DNA of 64,000 bases from Pogonophryne albipinna. Taxonomy: Eukaryota; Chordata; Actinopteri; Perciformes; Artedidraconidae. The stretch spans positions 5,974,796 to 6,038,795 of the forward strand of contig CM053253.1 of assembly GCA_028583405.1 (NCBI GenBank), read 5' to 3'. The position numbers and the translations under genes were made by a program. This document shows positions 46,508 to 57,690 of this stretch, one piece after another (position 1 is the stretch's first letter; every line of letters starts with the position of its first letter). Under the pieces are notes generated by a model. The model made no database searches. It was given only the letters and a program-made list of their open reading frames with translations, and was not told where the DNA came from.

Positions 46508-48060
46508 CAGTGTTTCCCCTAGGATGGAGTCATAGCAGCGGTGCTAAGGCACGTGGGCTCAGTATAATGTGAGCGCGGAGCACATGGAATTTTTTAGTGC
46601 GTGCGAAGTGCCCCCGCCAATTTGTTTCTATGTGTCAGCACAAGAAAGGCTCTTGAGGCCTAGTACCAGGGCCGGTTCTAGCTAATTTGCTGCCCTAGGT
46701 GAAATTTTATATATAAAGAATAAATGAAAAATCTCTACAAAAGGCAAATACACTACAAAAAACAGAAACTTGTTGACATAGGTAATATACGTCAAAATGG
46801 CTTCAAATATATTCAGTATTGTATGAGCTTGTTTTAATTGGGGGGTGGACGTCACATCCTCTAGGGGGGTCCGGGGGTATTTTAAAGTAAAATGCTTCAA
46901 TCTGCTGCACTTTGAGCAGACAATTACTAGAGACTGATCTAGGGGGTACAACTCTAAAACACCCATATGAAAAAGATCGGTTTACATTTTAATAATCAAA
47001 TGAGTATGTGAACATAACCAATAACCTACCATAGCCAATAACAAATAAATGTCACTTATTTTATTTTTGTTGTTCATTCATATCTTATTTGACCTCGTTA
47101 ACATTTATTTATTTATGCATATTTTTGTATCTCTCCAACTTTAAACAATATTTTTGGATTACTGTCCTATAGTATACATTGGAATGATTTCAAACCTGTT
47201 TTTATTTATCCTAATAATTATAAAGGAGTGCCTTTATCTACCCCCGCGACCTGACCACGGATAAGCGGGAGAAGATGGATGGATGGATGCCTTGGAAATA
47301 TGTGTTTACATAATTTGTGGTCAAAACGTTTGAGACCCACTGAGATAACTTAGACTAAAATGAACTATCTAAACACTCAGAGAGTCCTTTACCTCACTGA
47401 GCCTCTCAGTCTGACCGGAGAGCTCTCCTCTACCCTGGCTGTAGAAACATCTACTTCTTATATCCGTTAGCGCAGCTAGCACCAGATTCTAATAACAACA
47501 GCGCCGGTACCGGTGCACCCTCTCTCTCTCTCTCCCTCGCTCGCTCTCTCGCTCCCACGCTCGCACTTTGGCTGTGAGCTGCAGGCGCCAGATAAGCCAA
47601 CATCCCCCACTTTCATCACTTACAGCGCCCATCGTACAGGGCGAATGGAAAGTGTAACCGGGGTAAAGGGTGTTACATTTACTTAATTATGAATGTTGTT
47701 ACATCAAGGCCGAAAATTAGGATGAGCGCCAACGGTCAAAAATGTTTTTTCCCTCCCAGAGCTACCAGCGCAGCGCCCCCCAGATCTGGTGCCCTATACC
47801 ACAAATCGGCCCTGCCCAGTACATACAGTGGCAATGTCTCAACATTTAGCAAAAATACACCTTTATTGAACATACAGTAACACAAATACTACAAATCCAC
47901 ATAACAAACAATCAAAAATGAAAAAGGGTCGCCACTTATTATTATTTTAATAAAAAGTAAAAAAAAAGATTTATTTATTTTGGGTACCTAGCTGGTGCCC
48001 CCTAGCAGCGGCGCGCCCCCTAGCAGCGGCGCGCATATTTCAGCAGGGCCAGTAGATTTT
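46508..48060 (+). mobile_element. hAT-like element, left end, hosting another
   Basis: CAGTGTTTCCCCTAGGATGG at 46508 is a hAT-type terminus. The element's own sequence resumes after the nested hAT (from 47823) and contains CTAGCAGCGGCGCGC repeats at about 47998-48036. No matching right terminus was found, so the right limit is approximate. Confidence 0.5.
46667..47814 (+). mobile_element. Nested hAT-type element (1148 bp)
   Basis: Ends CAGGGCCGGTTCTAG and AAATCGGCCCTG. TSD CCTAGTAC (46659-46666) / CCCAGTAC (47815-47822), one mismatch. Includes a LINE tail (CCACGGATAAGCGGGAGAAG and GATGGATGGATG near 47255-47288), a CT-rich run (about 47520-47570) and no transposase. Confidence 0.82.
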
Positions 48061-48754
48061 TACCCTTAATGTCTACCCCTGTACAAGTGTTCGATAGTTA
48101 CATCTTTACCAGTGCATTATATTTTCTTAGGAAATCATTTGTGTTACAAGTTGACCTACAATGTATTGTCACTACAGTACAAGTGGAGTCAGCACAACAT
48201 TTCCCTCTCAAATATAGCAGGTTATCATTACATTCAAATGCATAGATAACACTAGTACCTCACAATTGAACTTAACTTGAGTAAATGTAATTAGAAGGAG
48301 CTCTGCTTGAATATGGGTTGAAGGTTTTGAATGACACGTATAGCAACCTTTATGCGATAGCGCCTCTTGTGTAGTGTCTTGCCATAAGTTACACAACCAA
48401 AATGAACTATTAAGAGTGAGACAATGTTCATTCATACTGTCCTCTTATCTTGTTGCTGCTGGTAGCCTCATGCATGCTGGCTCCTGGGGTGAGATGAGTG
48501 TGATGTGGGGGGGAGATGAGGGGGATGTGGGGTGTTTGCCTTTTTATGGCCAGGCTCAGCTGTGGAGAACCAGAAACTTCATGTCCCTCCGACCCAGCGG
48601 CCCGGAGCGACCGCAGGCAGAGCAGCTGCCCCACTGAGGGGGATAGCCCACCACGTTCTGCCCCTACAACGCAATAATCTGAGTACTGTTCAAAAACATC
48701 ATCTAGATTATGTGCTACTTTTCATATTTTCTGTCATGTACTGTATAGGTGGCT
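48061..48754. other. Non-coding stretch
   Basis: Overlapping frames at 48374-48777 on both strands have no domain or splice support. A GTGGGGGGGAGATGAGGGGG run lies near 48506. Confidence 0.45.
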
Positions 48755-48899
48755 TTATCCTAACACTTGCAAACTAAGATATTCAATATGAGCAGCCATG
48801 GTAATGCTGTACACAGTAGAGCTATTCAACTCTTGTGATGACTGATATTGACTTGACAAAAATGCAAAACAGAATTGGAGGCTGTATGCAAATTGTCTT
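48755..48899 (+). repeat. 145-bp direct repeat, copy 1
   Basis: Identical to 49145-49289 except for two substitutions. Starts TTATCCTAACACTTGC and ends TGCAAATTGTCTT. The copy is followed directly by GCAATGCTAG, which in copy 2 comes about 30 bp later (49322). Confidence 0.92.
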
Positions 48900-49144
48900 G
48901 CAATGCTAGGGAAATGCAGGTGTTATAGCAGCAACAGAATAAGAGAGAAACACAGATAGTCAAAATGAGAATAAACACAAGGATAATAAGATTACAAATT
49001 AAAAAAACAACATAAACATGGAGTAGCAGTATGAATAGAAATAACACAAGTTTAACTCTGAACAGGTGGATGTACATAAGACTGTATACAGATGTGCTAC
49101 TGCTATGTGCTTCTTGTGATATGTTCTGTCATGCATAATTAGCC

Positions 49145-49289
49145 TTATCCTAACACTTGCAAACTAAGATATTCAATATGAGAAGCCATGGTAATGCTGT
49201 ACACAGTAGAGCTATTCAACTCTTATGATGACTGATATTGACTTGACAAAAATGCAAAACAGAATTGGAGGCTGTATGCAAATTGTCTT
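49145..49289 (+). repeat. 145-bp direct repeat, copy 2
   Basis: Second copy, 390 bp downstream of the first. The near identity suggests a recent event. No transposon ends or coding function are seen. Confidence 0.92.
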
Positions 49290-49631
49290 TGGTGGTAATA
49301 GCACTGTCACACCAGTATGTTGCAATGCTAGTATATAACCAGGAGATGGAGAACTCACTGTAAACAGCTTCCTGTAAACTGAGCTTGTTTTTGATTTACC
49401 CTCCTCACATGCTCAGAGCAGCTCCTGAACAAACATGTGTTTCTTCTGGAAGCTACATGGTTTTATGGAGCTGTGGCTCATTGCAGAGAATACATCAAGA
49501 TGTATTTTAGTAGATGATGCTTGGATTTCTACATTATTTTTGGACATCTTCGTGGGTCCATACTCAAATATATCAGCAAATACCCACATTTGTATTATGA
49601 GGCCCCCAGAAGATGAACCCTTTTGTATTAA

Positions 49632-50243
49632 AGGTCCCCTATTATGCTGTTTTTCATCAATATATTATAGATCTCAGATATATACAGAACATGTCTCTGA
49701 AGTGTTTGGCACCAAACAGATCATTGCAGCATCCCATAATCCCCTCTGTTTCAGCCCTGTTTCCAAAGTGCTGATTCTCTGTCTGTTACTTTAGATGAAA
49801 ATAAGGAGCCACTCCCCACGCCCCTCTGAGAGATATTTGGTTAACAAGAACACCATAGCCGCGTTCACACCGCGTACTTTGCAGTACTTTGCAGTACTTT
49901 GCAGTACTTAGTGCCGGCACTTGGTGCTCTAGGAGGAGATTCAGGTGATAAGGTGTGTGGGGGGGGGGGGGGGTTACCTTGGTTGCTGATTGGCTAATGG
50001 GTACACAACCCAAAAAAATCGTTATGACATCATAAAGTGGCCAAAATCTGATCAGCTCATTTTCAGACAGGTTTTTATATAAATGGATCAGGACCAAAAG
50101 AGAGAGAATCTTTTCTCCTGAAACTTTCAGAGTCTCTTTCCACAGAGGGGACACATGTTGATGTAGAAGAGACATGAAGAAGAGGGGACAGATGTTGATG
50201 TAGAAGAGACATGATCAAGTGGATTTTGCATAATAGGTGACCT
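49632..50243 (+). mobile_element. TTAA-flanked MITE with nested fragment
   Basis: Ends AGGTCCCCTATTATGCTG and TTGCATAATAGGTGACCT between TTAA sites (49628-49631 and 50244-50247). Contains GCCGCGTTCACACCGCGTAC with GTACTTTGCA repeated three times (about 49874-49909), a poly-G run (about 49960-49973), and a tandem GATGTTGATGTAGAAGAGAC-like repeat (about 50155-50210). Confidence 0.8.
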
Positions 50244-50247
50244 TTAA

Positions 50248-50641
50248 GTGATCCCCTGATCATTTCCTCAAGTGCCACCATGAGGTTGATGTTTTTTTCT
50301 GTGAAATATCCATCAGATGGATTGCCATACATTTTGGTTTTTACATTCATTTCCCCCAAAGAATTTTAAAACATTTTGCAGACCCCCGTATATTTTAATC
50401 TAGGGCAATAATCAGGTAAATATTTTGACCAACACTTTGTTTTAAACCCAAATAGTTTTCCATGATGACTAAAATAAGGTAAATGACATTCGCATCAGTC
50501 TCAGCTGTAATTTGTGTTTGGTTCTGAATGCAAATGCTAGCATGCTAACTTAACCAAGATGCTAGCATTTCACTTATCTCCTGGATGTTTTAACTCTGCT
50601 TTAGTAGGTTAAATTAGTCACAGTTAACTATTACTATTAAC
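50248..50641. other. Non-coding stretch
   Basis: Nothing recognised. Confidence 0.45.
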
Positions 50642-50642
50642 A

Positions 50643-51161
50643 CAGGGGGTCCGCGGGGTCTTAAAAAGTATTAAAAGTTGATAAATCAATTTAGCGAAAA
50701 TGAAGGCTATTAAAAAGTATTAAACAGCATTTTCCAAGGTATTACATTTTGTAGCTTGTTTTCAATAAGTATATGAATTGTCCAAAGAGGTTTTATTCTA
50801 CAGTCTGCCTGAATGTAATCATTGCGTAGGTGTGTAGTGTGATTCTGTGTAGTTTATTTATGGCATCCCGTTGGATTTGACGTCATCTGAACAGGACATC
50901 GCACGCTCACTGCTTGATAGCGCGTGAAGGTCCGTTTACGCCGGTTGTTAAACAACGTCGTTATGGGGAAATGCAAGTCTGCGTCCAAATGGTTGGAAGA
51001 TAAGGAGGAAGGACAATCAATACTGTATATAGTCAATGTGAGGTAAAGTGTGTCGCCAAGGTAACCGGTTAGAACTCCAAGTGGCGATGAGGTCTTAAAA
51101 TGTATGGAAAGGGTCTTAAAAAAGGTCTTCAAAGGGATTACATTTGACTTCAGGATCCCTG
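50643..51161 (+). repeat. Repeat with GGTCTTAAAAAGTATTAAAA blocks
   Basis: Starts AGGGGGTCCGCGGGGTCTTA and ends TTGACTTCAGGATCCCTG, imperfect inverted ends. GTCTTAAAA recurs inside near both ends. Probably a hAT-type MITE, but no TSD is clear. Confidence 0.5.
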
Positions 51162-51344
51162 CATATGCCCTGTAACAGCACTTCTCATCATTTGCTTGTC
51201 TACCAATAAACTAGTAACATGGCTCCCAAATATGAATATTTATCAAATATCATTGTGAATAGTTTGCTAATGTATACCCCTGTAATTATGTTGTATTGAT
51301 GACCTTTTTGTTTTCTGTTGTTTTTACGTATAACCAATGTGTTG

Positions 51345-51415
51345 CAGGTCTCCCTTGAAAAAGAGATCGTTGATCTCAATGGGATTTTCACCTGGTTAAA
51401 TAAAGGCTACAAAAT
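51345..51415 (-). repeat. LINE tail with TTTAACCAGG-type end
   Basis: AGGTCTCCCTTGAAAAAGAG, ATCTCAATGGGATTTTCACC and TGGTTAAATAAAGGC are a repeat tail that occurs in reverse at 58115-58200. Confidence 0.6.
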
Positions 51416-52630
51416 ACAGGAATCGACCCCCTCTTCAACCATTTCAGGGAATATAAAATGACATTCCCCTCCCTCCCTTCAGGATGTTACTAAAGTCCTC
51501 TGACTAACAGCGTTTTATTCCCCTGAGTCTTTTTGTCCTGAACATATACCTGCTGGTCATGAGTTTATCCCAGCTTATACTGATAGAGTCAAGATGAAAC
51601 GGGCCGTAGGGTCCCTTTTCCCCTTATAGCTGTGTATGTCATATGCTGTCTGTCACACTGATCTCTATGTCCTCGTCTCTCATAGCAGGGACATTGTTTC
51701 CACACCTCGACTATTTCCCTCCCTCTCATCTCCCCTCTCTCCTTCATCCAAGAGCATAAATCTCTGCACGCTATTCTTGTGTCTGGCTGGTAAACACATC
51801 GATTGGAAGTTGCTCAGTACTTGCGACTGTTGGAGCGTTTAGCTAAGATTCATCTGGGTGTGAATGTGCAGGAAAAGATAACTGCTTAAACATGAAGATG
51901 GAGACCAGATGTTATAATTATTGCTCCAGTCTTTCAGTCTTTGTTACAGAGGCCAGTGGGAGTAAGACATTGAATACATGACTGAATGAAAGGGTACTAT
52001 GTAGGGAAATGTCATTACCCCCTCCCACGTACGTTAAAAGCAATCACTTACACAGAAGTTAGTTGTTTTTCCAGGGTTGTGACTGAGGCCTGTCTGCCCT
52101 TCAGGAGAGCAGATACCTCTGCGGTATCTGCACTGTACTCCGCTGCATTGTTGAACCCATGTGAGCAATGTGTGCGGAGTTCTTAGGCCAGAGGACAGCA
52201 GCTTTATTACAACCTTTAAACTAATCTCTGTAAGGAGATACCTGTGTATTTTAGGAAAATAATGATCATCTCCAATAATAATCCAAGATGAGCCTTTGAT
52301 GCAGGTTGATACTCAGGCAGTGGGAACTTGGGTCTTGTTTGTTCAAGTGTTTTTGTTGATTCTTCTACTGTATGTTATATTTACCATCTGCGACAGCATG
52401 TGTCTGCTATTCTTTTCAGCTTGTGAGTCAGTGTGTTTGTCATTATGGTGTGTATGCTGTGTATCTGTATGGACAGATTTTGCATTTAGGCTCATTTGCA
52501 AGTCTTTTTCCTTAAATATACATCTCTTTCCGGATTTAAATATGTGCAAATATGGCAGGAACCACTATTTGCTTGGCTGCTCAGCTAGTGTTGCATTTCA
52601 ATCTTGCTCGGTGCTTTGACAATTACTTGG
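51416..52630. other. Non-coding stretch
   Basis: No gene or transposon ends found. Open frames are short and unrelated to known families. Confidence 0.45.
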
Positions 52631-52631
52631 A

Positions 52632-52850
52632 GGGATGGGCAGTAAATTGATATTAAATCAATATCGTGATCTGAGACTATATATCATAATATGGCATGAT
52701 TGTAGTCTTTCCCTGGTTGTTAAGACTATATAACCGTTAAGTAATGTCATTATCTGAATTGTTGTAGTTGTTTTAATATTAGCTTATTCCCGCTAAGTCA
52801 TTATATCCATATTAGCTATGAGTATTTCTTAACATTTTCAAAAATGGTAG
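52632..52850 (+). repeat. hAT-like terminal fragment
   Basis: GGATGGGCAGTAAATTGATA with AATATCGTGATCTGAGACTA and further ATATCATAATATGG resembles the start of MITEs of the GGGCGATAT type. The matching right-end type is at 62700-62732 but is far away. Fragment only. Confidence 0.45.
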
Positions 52851-53040
52851 TGATATATGTGAAAGCATCAATGGTTAACCTTACAACATCGTCACCATGG
52901 GCGTCTCCTGGGGTAGGGCCCCGGATGTTTTTTCTTTAGCCCCGGACAAATTCTCCCTCAATAATATAATACATTAACCGTACTTTACCTAGAGGACGGC
53001 AGAATTGTAATTTCCCGTGTTCAGTGAATGCAACAGAGCC

Positions 53041-53060
53041 ACCAGACCAATCAGAGAGTT
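53041..53060 (+). promoter_or_regulatory. CCAAT box upstream of hAT transposase exon
   Basis: AGACCAATCAGAGAGTTG contains CCAATCA, about 115 bp upstream of the transposase start codon. It may be part of the transposon's own promoter. Confidence 0.35.
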
Positions 53061-53165
53061 GCATGGAAATAAACGTGTTTTATTGGCTGACAGGTACGTA
53101 CCTCTCCTCTGTGACAGTGTTTAAACTTTAAACTGTCAGCCGCGGACGCTGAGTTTCTGAAGAAG

Positions 53166-53262
53166 ATGGACATTAGACATTTTTTTAATAAAACAGACGG
53201 CAATTCTCAAGTGGTGGCTCACACAACAACCCCAGAGCCACCACCTGAGCCAGGTGAACAAG
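53166..53262 (+). pseudogene. hAT transposase, first coding exon
   Basis: ATG at 53166 opens MDIRHFFNKTDGNSQVV, continuing to PEPPPEPGEQ and a GTATGT donor at 53263 (32 codons plus one base). MDIR.FF starts are typical of the hAT transposase/ZMYM1-like proteins that carry a TTF-type zinc finger. The phase joins exactly with the exon at 54354. Upstream at about 52900, GGGCGTCTCCTGGGGTAGGG may be the element's start. Confidence 0.72.
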
Positions 53263-54353
53263 GTATGTAAATGTCAGTAAACTTACAAGTTATGTCAACA
53301 TGTAAGCAAAGCATAAATTATAGCTACGTTGACGTTACTTTGAATCGCGCTGGTAAGCTAAACCGTTAGCAAGTAGCTATAGCTAGCCAGATATATTAAA
53401 TAAACACTTTGTCATACAATATAAATGTTGTGTTTTTTAGCGTTACCTGGTGATTTCAAAGAAAGCTCTCTGGGAAATGTTGACTTACTGTCTACCTTAC
53501 AGTACACAGTTGATCCGGAGTCCTGTCAGTTAAAGTGTTTCATAGTTAGCTTAGCTAAGCATCAACCTAGCACTGAAATATATGAATGTTATGTGACGGT
53601 ATTTCTGAGAAAAAGTCAGCTGAAATGGTGGCATAGTTGCCACTGCCTGTCACAGTATGTTTGAACATATTTTCAGCAGTAAATGTGGCTGTTTGGCCAC
53701 TGACGTTGCCATAACAACACCTGAATTTAAATGTACAACCTCTTTTTGTGACAGATTTTTGCATGAAATTATAATTCTTCTGGTTGATATTTCCTATTGA
53801 CAGCTAGTTTCTATGTGAACATTATGAGATGGACAGCCAGCTAACAAGTTTTTTTATACAAATATTTCAGATCAAAGATAATCCAGTGGGGCTCCTGAAA
53901 GGGGGCAAGGGACACTATGCTCCCAAATATTAAGCCTTGACCCCCATCTTAAAATTGATATGATCAAAAAATGATCTGCATTGTCGGAGGCCTTTTTTCC
54001 TCATTATCATGTCAAATTGTACAGCTTTCCTTAGTTTTGAAAGCAGAAAGATGACTATATTAGAGTATTAAGTGAAAATGACTATATTAGAGTATTAAGT
54101 GAATATATTAAGTGAATTACTCAAACTGCATTTGTATAGGAATGATTCTGTCCTATTGGCAGAAAACTACTCTTAACAGTGATATCTACAAGAGGTTTCC
54201 AATGTAAATTTTACTATTTTCAATTGGTTAGTATTACATTTTGTGACAGTGTGGTGACACTCATTTTAATGAAGACAAATTTGTGTATCTTGAAATTCAT
54301 TTATTTGACAGAGCTGGAAACTGATTGACTTACATACTTGTTTGTGTTCACAG

Positions 54354-54603
54354 TCATCACAGATGAGCCAAACAGAGTAGAGGATGAAGAAAGGAGAACA
54401 GGAGAAAGGGACACACAAGAAGGAGATACAACAGACAAGAACGACAATGGAGACAACAATGAACAGGAACACCAGAACAGACAAGAGTCAATGGGTAACA
54501 TGACTGATTTAGGGACTGCAGATACAGGGCCAAGGCAAGTGAGACACCACTGCTTTCCATCCAGCATGTTTGGCCAGCAAAAGAGATCATTTCAACCGCA
54601 AAC
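54354..54603 (+). pseudogene. hAT transposase, second exon, truncated TTF domain
   Basis: After a TTTGTGTTCACAG acceptor the frame continues VITDEPNRVEDEERR, an acidic Asp/Glu/Asn-rich linker. Then comes DLGTADTGPRQVRHHCFPSS and MFGQQKRSFQPQ, the start of the TTF-type zinc finger of hAT transposases. The frame then runs into a 19-bp tandem repeat and stops near 54631. The zinc-finger remainder, the catalytic RNase H-like domain and the dimerisation domain are missing. The intron between the exons is 1091 bp. Confidence 0.75.
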
Positions 54604-54732
54604 AGCAAGTGATGAGGGAAACAGCAAGTGATGAGGGAAACAGCAAGGGATGAGGGAAACAGCAAGGGATGAGGGAAACAGCAAGGGATGAGGGAAACAG
54701 CAAGGGATGAGGGAAGCAGCAAGTGAGGAGGG
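54604..54732 (+). repeat. 19-bp minisatellite, six to seven copies
   Basis: Unit AGCAAGGGATGAGGGAAAC (first two copies with T for G at position 7). It begins exactly where the transposase homology ends. Confidence 0.92.
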
Positions 54733-54839
54733 ATTATTATTTCCTCCTTCCATCCCTTTTTTCTGTTTAATCTGATTACTAACAACTTCTAATAATTTGA
54801 CATAGTTTCTGATTTAATTGGAAAATGAAGTGTTTTTAA

Positions 54840-54885
54840 ATAATAAACCCGTTTCTGATTCTGATTCTTTGATTTTGACTTCTTT
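54840..54885 (+). repeat. LINE tail fragment
   Basis: AATAATAAACCCGTTTCTGA followed by TTCTGATTCTTTGATT is a short LINE tail, the inverse of the one at 23.65 kb. Confidence 0.5.
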
Positions 54886-54899
54886 CTTTCAGAATGAGG

Positions 54900-55395
54900 T
54901 GAAAAGTATTAAAAGAGGTGAAAATCACTCCAAGTCTGGGCATGTTGAGAGCTGTACATACACACAAGGGGAGTTAGTCGGTTCCGTAAGAGCCAGCATG
55001 CGGGACCGGGATTCTGGGATTTGTAGTCTTTCTAGTTGCGTATTTTTCATAGTCTTATATTTCAACAGTTTTACGACAAACTGTGACTTTTTTGACATGG
55101 AAATGATTTTTTAAGATTGACAAACATCATATGTGTAATTCATGGCACAATTCAAACGGGATCGAAAGATGATATTTCTCTCTCCATTGACTTCAATACA
55201 TACTTTTTCCGAAATAAGGTTCCATGCGGCGGAAGTAGATGGGCGGGACTTCGCCTCTGTATAGAGCGAAATGAGGCATGGCTAAAATGCATGATCTGTT
55301 TGGTATTTTGAAAAAAAAACGTCACAGACATGTTTTATATAGGTATGGCCCTACAATATATGTTTCAAATATAGCATGATAGGTCCACTTTAATG
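54900..55395 (-). mobile_element. Foldback/TTAA MITE relative, one arm
   Basis: Shares with the element at 33340-33999 the blocks ATTCTGGGATTTGTAGTCTT, TTTACGACAAACTGTGACTT, CAAACATCATATGTGTAATT and TTGACTTCAATACATACTTT. Right of it, ATGATAGGTCCACT before TTAA at 55392 is the end of a TTAA MITE in which this arm may be nested. Confidence 0.65.
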
Positions 55396-55454
55396 TAAAT
55401 ATATGACTTATTTTGAATAGTTGTGATATTCACAGGTTCTAAACACCTTATCTT

Positions 55455-55525
55455 AATAATAATAACTTGGATTTATATAGCGGCTTTCAGGGGACCCAAG
55501 TTCGCTTTACAGAAAAACAGGAGTA
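55455..55525 (+). repeat. LINE/SINE tail fragment
   Basis: ATTTATATAGCGGCTTTCAG followed by GGGACCCAAGTTCGCTTTAC, a common fish repeat end, also at 14.65 kb. Confidence 0.6.
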
Positions 55526-55828
55526 AACTAAAAACAGTCAGACAAACAAAACAACAAATAAACTAGGGGCCGAATCAGAGTACAGTTGTAACCGTGTTTG
55601 TCAGCTGTGGTCGGAGCATCTCCTCTCCACTGTGAGTTCTTGGGTAACCTGAAAGAATATTGTGACAGGAAGCTTTTTGTTTTGTTGCGTTGCTCAGCTG
55701 GCTCCTCTCACTTACTTAGTGACCACAGAGACATACCAGTGGGGGGGGTTTACACTCTCAGCCCCCAGCATGTTAGGTGTTCTCCCCAAATCCCTCCCAC
55801 TCATGCTTGGAAATGGACACTGCCGGTG

Positions 55829-55836
55829 TATTTATA
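55829..55836 (+). promoter_or_regulatory. klhl21: TATA-like box, putative klhl21 promoter
   Basis: TATTTATA within CCGGTGTATTTATAGCCCC, about 30 bp before a possible transcription start near 55862. The region 55595-55830 is richer in C/G than its surroundings. Assigned to klhl21 by position. Confidence 0.4.
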
Positions 55837-55859
55837 GCCCCTGAGCACAAGCGAGCTCT

Positions 55860-55959
55860 GTATCTAAAATACGGTGAGGTTCAGATCCATAGTCGCGCTG
55901 AGCTTCGCTGTCGTAGTTTCTAGACTGGTGTACCAAACGTGCCTGGAGGGGCTCATCAG
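55860..55959 (+). other. klhl21: Putative non-coding first exon of klhl21
   Basis: CG-containing segment ending in CTCATCAG followed by GTAGGG (donor at 55960). A matching acceptor, TTATCTGTTTTTAG, ends at 56606, 57 bp before the klhl21 ATG, which would give a 647-bp 5-prime UTR intron. The start of the exon is a guess from the TATA position. Confidence 0.45.
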
Positions 55960-56663
55960 GTAGGGGAAATAACACGATTTAGGGTTTATTTATTCAGAAG
56001 TTCTTAATGTGTTTCTGTCAGTAGGCTGTTACGTTGCCTACCACATGTTTGGTTGTATACATTCTTAAAGTAACCACTGAAGGAAATGAGGTTGTAGAAA
56101 TGTAAATTCTCTGTTTTTGAACTTTGTTTTTTTATATTGATACTTAATGATTAGTTGTTGAACATTATAATAACTATTTCTCTATTTCCTTACCATTAAA
56201 GACCACTGTGTATACATTTGTGTTTGACTTGTACAGCTTACATGGTGTAAGTTCTGCCACTATATGACAGTTAAGTGAATCGTCAAGCGTCGGAAAAGTA
56301 ATCGTCAACTGCTTTGATAATCCTTAAATCCTTTGTACATTTTTAAGTAACAATGACAAAAATCCAGACTTCCAGTTCCTCAATTGTGAGGATTTGCTGT
56401 TTTTCTTGGTCTTAAGGGTTGTCGAATAAAAGAAGTTTGGGTTTTTGACATTTTCTTGTAATAACAAGTCATTTGAGAAGTCGTCCTTTTCGAAAATTAT
56501 GCGTTTTTTTCACAAATGTTTTGATATTACGTAGACAAATCATTTCTTGATTAACAAAAACAATCAGCATATTTATCGATCTTATCTGGTGTTTATCTGT
56601 TTTTAGATTAAATCATCATTCTGACCACAACCACCAGAGACTGAGACACCAGAGAGAGGAGCG

Positions 56664-57690
56664 ATGGAGAAGCCAGTGTTGCAGACCCAACCTTCCACCC
56701 TTCCTTTTTTCGACACGTCCCACGCCTTCAACCTGCTGCGGGGGATCCATGAACTCCGTGCAGAGCGAAAGTTTTTCGATGTGACTTTGTGTGCTGAGGG
56801 CCGCGAGTTCCACTGTCACCGCACAGTGTTGGCCGCCGCCAGCACTTACTTCAGAGCGATGTTCGCAGGAACTTTGAAGGAGAGCGCTATGGACCGAGTC
56901 GTTCTTCACGAGGTGTCAGCGGAGCTCTTAGGCCTTCTGGTGGACTTCTGCTACACGGGGAGGGTCACCGTCACTCAGGATAACGTGGACGTCCTGCTGA
57001 AGACGGCCGACCTGTTTCAGTTCCCCTCGGTCAAAGATGCCTGCTGTGCGTTCCTGGAGCAGCGGCTGGACGTCACCAACTGCTTAGACATCCAGGACTT
57101 TGCCGAGGCGTTCGCCTGCAGAGAGCTGGCCACCAGCGCTCGCCGCTTTGGCCTCAAAAACATAATGGAGCTGGCCAAAGGGCTGGACTTTGAGCGGTTG
57201 CCTTGGAAGCGCCTCCTGGAGTTTATGTCGGATGATGAGCTTTGCGTGAACAAGGAGGAGGCGGTGTATCAGATCGCGGTGCACTGGGTGAAGGCCGACA
57301 TGAAGAGGAGGCTGCACTACTGGCCCGAGCTGCTCCAGCAGATCCGCCTGCCCTTCGTCCGGAGGTTCTTCCTGCTGGCCCACGTGGAGAGCGACCCGCT
57401 GGTCTACCTGTCGCCCACCTGCCTGCGCATGGTGAACGAGGCTCGCAGCTTCCAGTCCTGCGAGTACGACCGCCACGACCGGCCCTGCCACAGGATGCGT
57501 CCGCGGGCGTCCACGGGGCTCGCAGAGATCCTGGTGGTGGTGGGGGGGTGCGACCAGGACTGTGACGAGCTGGTCACGGTGGACTGCTACAACCCGCAGA
57601 CCGGACAGTGGAGGTACCTGGCGGAGTTCCCCGACCACCTGGGAGGAGGCTACAGCATAGCAGCCCTCGGAAACGATATGTATGTCACAG
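56664..57690 (+). CDS. klhl21: Kelch-like protein 21, first coding exon
   Basis: KLHL21 is a substrate adaptor of the CUL3 ubiquitin ligase; in mammals it acts on Aurora B at the spindle midzone in late mitosis. The 342 codons plus one base cover a short N-terminus, a BTB domain (about residues 28-133, with [24 protein letters not shown] and DFCYTGRV), a BACK domain (about 138-240, ending [15 protein letters not shown]), and the first Kelch repeat (from about 288, [20 protein letters not shown], with [19 protein letters not shown]). These last segments are nearly the same as in mammalian KLHL21, which identifies the gene. The exon is GC-rich compared with its surroundings. It begins at acceptor 56606 and ends TATGTCACAG/GTGAGT at 57690. 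The frame reading on past 57690 is intron. No stop or frameshift inside. The remaining Kelch repeats must lie beyond 64000. Confidence 0.97.

Noticed and set aside
48374..48777. Overlapping 68-87-codon frames on both strands
   Set aside because: No motifs. The frame is open on both strands, which is typical of locally GC-rich non-coding DNA.
57017..57638. Minus-strand frames of 78 and 184 codons and a plus-strand frame at 57242-57565
   Set aside because: Shadows of the GC-rich klhl21 exon in other frames.
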